From contig CAXXKX010000003.1 in assembly GCA_963676655.2 (NCBI GenBank), positions 5,518,001 to 5,582,000 of the forward strand: a stretch of 64,000 nt of DNA. The letters run 5' to 3'. Below, piece after piece: positions 60,525 through 64,000 of this stretch. Positions within the stretch are counted from its first letter, which is position 1, and the number at the start of each line of letters is the position of its first letter. The notes beneath the pieces are model-generated. The model did no database searches and was not told the origin of the DNA. It saw nothing but the letters and a program-made list of their open reading frames with translations. This DNA comes from G963676655 sp963676655. Its GTDB lineage: Bacteria; Verrucomicrobiota; Lentisphaeria; Victivallales; Victivallaceae. Position numbers and translations under genes: made by a program.

Positions 60525-61421
60525 ATGAACAAAAATACAATGAACATTATTTCCGCAAGTAGACGAACTGATATTCCGGCCTTTTTCAGTGAATGGTTTA
60601 TGAATCGTATTCGTGCGGGAAACGCGGAATACTTAAATCCTTTTTCCAATCAAGCCTGTTCAGTTTCATTAGCGCCGGATGATGTTCATTCTATTGTTTT
60701 CTGGACCAAAAACTTTGCTCCAATGATGAAGTATATTGATGAATTGGATGCACGAAGATATAAATTCAGCATTTTATACACGGTGACCGGCCTTCCGCGA
60801 ATATTTGAACCCTATGTCCCTGAGCCAGGTCATTCAGTAAAAGTAATAAAACAACTTGCCGAAAGATATTCTCCTTTACATGTGACATGGCGTTTTGATC
60901 CGATCGTGCTGTCCAATGTAACGCCGGTTGATGAACGTTTAAAGACCTTTGAGGAATTGGCAGGGTCATTGTCCGGTTCGGTTAAACGCTGTATTGTAAG
61001 TTTTGTCGATATGTATGGGAAAACGGTCAGGAATTTCAAATGTCTCAGTGATAAAGAAAAGATTGTTTTTCAAGAAACTTTTGACAAGATGATGATCTTA
61101 AAAAAAATGTCTGATATTGCATCCAGGTATGACATTCAGTTATATACCTGTTGCGAGAGTGGTATTGATGCAAACATCGTTCCGGCCAGTTCTTGTATCG
61201 ATGGAAAGCTGCTTGCGGAAATATTTCCGGATCGTCCGGTGATTAAACGCAAAAACTCGACTCGTGACAATTGTAATTGCACGGTAAGTCGTGATATCGG
61301 CGCATATGCGACATGCTTGCACGGTTGTGTATATTGTTACGCAAATAATTCGTACGAGCAAGCCCAAGCAAACAGTAAAAGGCATGATAAATATTCATCA
61401 TTGCTTTTACCTCGTAGTTAA
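60525..61421 (+). CDS. DUF1848 family protein
   Basis: A 298-residue protein: MNIISASRRTDIPAFFSEWFMNRI and VFWTKNFAPMM, then LHVTWRFDPIVLSN, are the hallmarks of DUF1848. The C-terminal part has a cysteine cluster (NCNCTVSRDIGAYATCLHGCVYCYAN) that probably binds an iron-sulfur cluster. The family's biochemical role is not known; the fold may be radical-SAM-like. Start 60525 gives the family N-terminus; a longer reading from 60450 starts in a repeat. Confidence 0.8.
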   Translation: MNKNTMNIISASRRTDIPAFFSEWFMNRIRAGNAEYLNPFSNQACSVSLAPDDVHSIVFWTKNFAPMMKYIDELDARRYKFSILYTVTGLPRIFEPYVPEPGHSVKVIKQLAERYSPLHVTWRFDPIVLSNVTPVDERLKTFEELAGSLSGSVKRCIVSFVDMYGKTVRNFKCLSDKEKIVFQETFDKMMILKKMSDIASRYDIQLYTCCESGIDANIVPASSCIDGKLLAEIFPDRPVIKRKNSTRDNCNCTVSRDIGAYATCLHGCVYCYANNSYEQAQANSKRHDKYSSLLLPRS

Positions 61422-61458
61422 TCATCTTAACTGGCAGACGCTGCGAGATGAATGGAAA

Positions 61459-62625
61459 TCATTCTGGTTTATTGATGATTTCGGCGATATTGCGGAAGTT
61501 GCGGAAATGTATGCCATGGACGTCAGGCTCTGAGTCACCTGCATAAATTACTGCAGGGGTAAAAGTATTGTTTGCTAATTTGCTGAAACGTTGCAAGCCC
61601 TTGGCAAAAGAAAAGTCATAAGTCATACCGCCTTTTATTTCGATAGGTAAGAGCCGCCTGCCTTGATTGAGAATCAAATCAATTTCAAAACCTTGTTTGT
61701 CGCGAAAATAGTATAGCTCCGGTTCTTTACCCCGATTATATCGTGCTTTCAAAGCCTCCAATATCACTAAATTTTCAAAAAGACCTCCAAACAATGGATC
61801 TCGGGCTACTTGGTTAGCATTTTCAATCCCTAAAAGATAGGCGGCAAGTCCGACGTCGGTAAAATAGATCTTAGGTGATTTAATTTGTCGTTTGCCGAAA
61901 TTTTCAAAGTAGCAGGGCAGGCGAAAAATAATATAGCTTGCCTCTAATACCGATAACCATGAACCCAGGGTAGTGCTTGAGACTCCTATGTCGCCTGCCA
62001 TGCTGTTTAGACTGACAATCTGTCCGACACGCCCAGCCAACAGCTTTACGAATACCTCAAAAGCATGCTGATTGGAAACATTGATAAGCTGGCGCACGTC
62101 GCGTTCAACATAAGTTTGATAATAACTGCTGTAAATCACATCCGGTGGAATATTCTTATCGTAAAGCCTCGGTAGAAATCCATTCAAAATATATTCATCC
62201 CGGCTTAGTGTGATTCCGGCATCATTCAATTCATTAATAGAAAACGGCAGTAATTTTAAAATTCCTGTACGCCCGGCGAGAGACTGGCTTATTCCTGCGT
62301 GCAGTTCAGGTTGATGCGAACCGGTAAGAATAAAAATACCGTTTTCATTCTGGGCATCCGCATGAATTTGAACCGCATTCAAAAGCTGTGGGACCCTCTG
62401 TACTTCGTCAATAATCACCGGAGACTTATGCAGTTCGAAAAATGCAACAGGATCATCCATCGCCAGTTGGCGATCAGGTTGATTATCCAAGTTGACATAG
62501 TTATAGTCGGGAAAGCAACTTTTTGCCAAAGTGGTTTTTCCGGACTGGCGCGGTCCAAGAATGGTCACGACTGGAAAATATCCGGCTAATCGCAAAAGCT
62601 GCGCTGTCATTGTTCTTTTTATCAT
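61459..62625 (-). CDS. AAA-type ATPase with DUF4143
   Basis: A 388-residue protein with Walker A GPRQSGKTT at residues 24-32, Walker B SPVIIDEVQRVP, and the sensor LTGSHQPEL. The C-terminal DUF4143 part has YFTDVGLAAYLLGI and YYFRDKQGFEIDLIL, which resembles a restriction-endonuclease-like fold. These proteins are common in anaerobes; function unknown, and proposed roles include defence or toxin-antitoxin-like behaviour. It converges with the DUF1848 gene. Confidence 0.87.
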   Translation of the reverse strand: MIKRTMTAQLLRLAGYFPVVTILGPRQSGKTTLAKSCFPDYNYVNLDNQPDRQLAMDDPVAFFELHKSPVIIDEVQRVPQLLNAVQIHADAQNENGIFILTGSHQPELHAGISQSLAGRTGILKLLPFSINELNDAGITLSRDEYILNGFLPRLYDKNIPPDVIYSSYYQTYVERDVRQLINVSNQHAFEVFVKLLAGRVGQIVSLNSMAGDIGVSSTTLGSWLSVLEASYIIFRLPCYFENFGKRQIKSPKIYFTDVGLAAYLLGIENANQVARDPLFGGLFENLVILEALKARYNRGKEPELYYFRDKQGFEIDLILNQGRRLLPIEIKGGMTYDFSFAKGLQRFSKLANNTFTPAVIYAGDSEPDVHGIHFRNFRNIAEIINKPE

Positions 62626-62881
62626 AATACCACCAATTGCTTTCTGTGTACAATATAAGAATACATCTTTTTTTGACTTTTTTCAAGTTTGATTTTAAAT
62701 AAGTCAGATAATTCAATTGAATACGGGGTGAAAGTCTGGAATCAGGGCAAAAAAAGAGGTCAAAAGACCTCCTGGAAATATAATTGGTAGGCCGCTATTT
62801 TTCCGCCGCAAACCCGCCTCTAAAGCTTCAAATCAGTTTCGAGCTTTTGACAAAAGCGTTCTCCTGGACCTGAAAAGACGC

Positions 62882-62966
62882 GCAAGAGATTCAAGATAAT
62901 ATCGTTATCGAAAAAGAATTCTCCCATCTCAATATCTTCCATATGGAAATATTTCTTCAATTTTTA
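62882..62966. repeat. Further copy of the dispersed AT-rich element
   Basis: GCAAGAGATTCAAG (62882-62895), 31-32 bases, then TCTCAATATCTTCCATATGG and AAATATTTCTTCAA, matching 58652-58736. The gap 62626-63182 has otherwise no supported gene; a poor AT-rich promoter precedes 63183. Confidence 0.45.
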
Positions 62967-63182
62967 ATTCGCGGTTGCTAGACAATAAAAAAACTTGTCC
63001 TTGGGGAATATTGTTTTTTTTTAAGTTTAAGAGCTAATCAGAACAAAAAAACAAGATTTCGAACATTCCACAAAGATGTGTCCATAATCTTTATTCCAAA
63101 TCAAAAATTGCATCATTACATTTTGGTCGTATATTAATTCAATATAAATAATTTTAATTTATGCAAACAAAAGGTTTTATTT

Positions 63183-63596
63183 ATGGATTTTCCCATAAGA
63201 ACCAATTCTCATATTAAAGAGAGTCAATCTTTAAAAATTCTCATGTCTGTCCTCCCTTCACAATGGATAATAAGAGAACTTTCTGAAAGGGATTATGGCG
63301 TTGACCTATATATAGAGCTAACTAAAGAAGACGGTCGGATTACCGGCGATATGGTTGCTATACAACTTAAAGGGACCCAATCTGTTATTTTTGATGCTGA
63401 AGATAAATTTTTATTTAAAAATATTAAAAAATCTACAATCAATTATTGGCTTGGACTTCCCATTCCTGTATTTCCTGTTGTCGTCAGTTTAAATGACCAA
63501 AAAGTCTATTGGTCAAGCGTCGAACAAAATAATCGAGAAGGTCGCTTTTTCAATAGCAATAAAACTTATACGTTGTTGCTTGATGCCGTGTGTTGA
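63183..63596 (+). CDS. DUF4365 protein, short
   Basis: A 137-residue protein with the DUF4365 core: IKESQSLKILMSVLPSQWIIRELSERDYGVDLYIEL and GDMVAIQLKGT. The D...E...QxKGT pattern is that of PD-(D/E)xK nucleases. Family members are usually longer, so this may be truncated at its 3' end, where the base composition changes abruptly. It is AT-rich compared with most neighbours, a possible sign of transfer. Confidence 0.6.
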   Translation: MDFPIRTNSHIKESQSLKILMSVLPSQWIIRELSERDYGVDLYIELTKEDGRITGDMVAIQLKGTQSVIFDAEDKFLFKNIKKSTINYWLGLPIPVFPVVVSLNDQKVYWSSVEQNNREGRFFNSNKTYTLLLDAVC

Positions 63597-64000
63597 ATGG
63601 GAAGAGTTACTGGAAGAGTTATCGGCGGCGGGATGTAAGTTTGACTACTGGATGCATCCTTTTGTTGAAGCTCCGGCGCAGGCCGGATTTGAGACTTGCT
63701 ACTATCCGGAGATCGAACCTGATTTTATGTTGAGTCAGAATCTTGAAACTGGAACTTCGGATATTCTGCCGTCGATCTGGCGATGCGATGACGATGCGGC
63801 TCAAACGGATAACCATCTTAAAAATACCGGAGCATTGGCGGTAGCGGAACGCTATTTCAGGTATGGCGAAAAGGGGTTAATCAAAACTTTATCTGCACCA
63901 GCGCACTTGAAGATAAAACGCAGTCGCTTCTTGCAGGCGGCGGCAGTGATTTTATTTTTGATTACGGTAGTATTCGGCAGTCTGGGCCTGATCATGCGCG
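63583..64000 (+). CDS. Partial protein of unknown function with C-terminal membrane helix
   Basis: A frame open to the window end, from ATG 63583 (MPCVEWEELLEELSAAGCKF...), overlapping the DUF4365 gene by 14 bases. It contains a hydrophobic helix near the end (FLQAAAVILFLITVVFGSLGL) preceded by KIKRSR, the pattern of a single-pass membrane protein with the N-terminal part in the cytoplasm. The start has no good ribosome site; the gene may also be the 5'-truncated rest of a longer one. No family recognised. Confidence 0.55.
   Translation, partial: MPCVEWEELLEELSAAGCKFDYWMHPFVEAPAQAGFETCYYPEIEPDFMLSQNLETGTSDILPSIWRCDDDAAQTDNHLKNTGALAVAERYFRYGEKGLIKTLSAPAHLKIKRSRFLQAAAVILFLITVVFGSLGLIMR

Noticed and set aside
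1..64000. tRNA, rRNA or known riboswitch genes
   Set aside because: I looked in the intergenic gaps and saw no tRNA cloverleaf, rRNA segment or riboswitch core that I could support by eye.

Overview
The window looks like a chromosomal piece of a Lentisphaerota-type bacterium (Victivallales-like), with wider PVC relatives possible. The reasons are three intact pseudopilin genes with the Lentisphaerae-style start (FTLIELLVVIAIIAIL) and a C-terminal DG(H/S) motif, two sulfatases, many secreted and cytoplasmic glycoside hydrolases with no SusC/SusD pair, and an alternative heme pathway typical of anaerobes. This is inferred from gene content only; no 16S gene or other phylogenetic marker is present.

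Layout. 1-3.6 kb: end of a polysaccharide operon (GH29 alpha-L-fucosidase, aldo/keto reductase, D-galactonate dehydratase, FucU). 3.9-34.1 kb: a carbohydrate-degradation island with a GH42-like enzyme, pseudopilin, LacI regulator + GH116 (with a clear promoter and twin operators), a decayed pseudopilin, GH5, sulfatase, pseudopilin, a 1.4-kb-codon LamG/malectin protein, a beta-propeller (PL11-like) protein, a second sulfatase, GntR regulator, pseudopilin, an unclassified exported hydrolase, a CE7-type esterase, a WbsX/GH99-like protein and a GH106-like protein. Pseudopilin genes are interleaved with the hydrolase genes. 34.4-37.2 kb: a repeat-rich zone with a 121-bp tandem array, a striking array of 14 one-end-anchored, variably truncated repeats, and REP-like palindromic repeats.

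36.1-47.2 kb: a DeoR-regulated sugar operon (PfkB kinase, fucose/arabinose-type isomerase, IolB-like isomerase, FGGY kinase, GH4, FAD oxidase, Fe-S protein, class II aldolase), interrupted by an antisense four-helix-bundle (S23) gene. 47.5-52.4 kb: an L-fucose/deoxysugar-acid type module (aldo/keto reductase, RbsD/FucU mutarotase, lactonase, Zn-alcohol dehydrogenase, GntR), whose first three genes are bracketed by ~100-bp inverted repeats. 52.9-58.5 kb: katG followed by ahbC, ahbD and a fused ahbA-ahbB, i.e. siroheme-dependent heme synthesis next to a heme enzyme. 58.8-64 kb: a mixed region with a TPR protein, a DNA-methyltransferase fragment, DUF1848, an AAA/DUF4143 ATPase, DUF4365 and a partial membrane protein, with dispersed structured repeats.

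How the parts fit: secreted and cytoplasmic hydrolases and sulfatases free fucose-, galactose- and rhamnose-type sugars from sulfated glycans; the mutarotases, oxidoreductases, lactonase, dehydratase, isomerase, kinases and aldolase feed them to central metabolism; local LacI, GntR and DeoR regulators control individual segments. Substrate assignments are family-level inferences.
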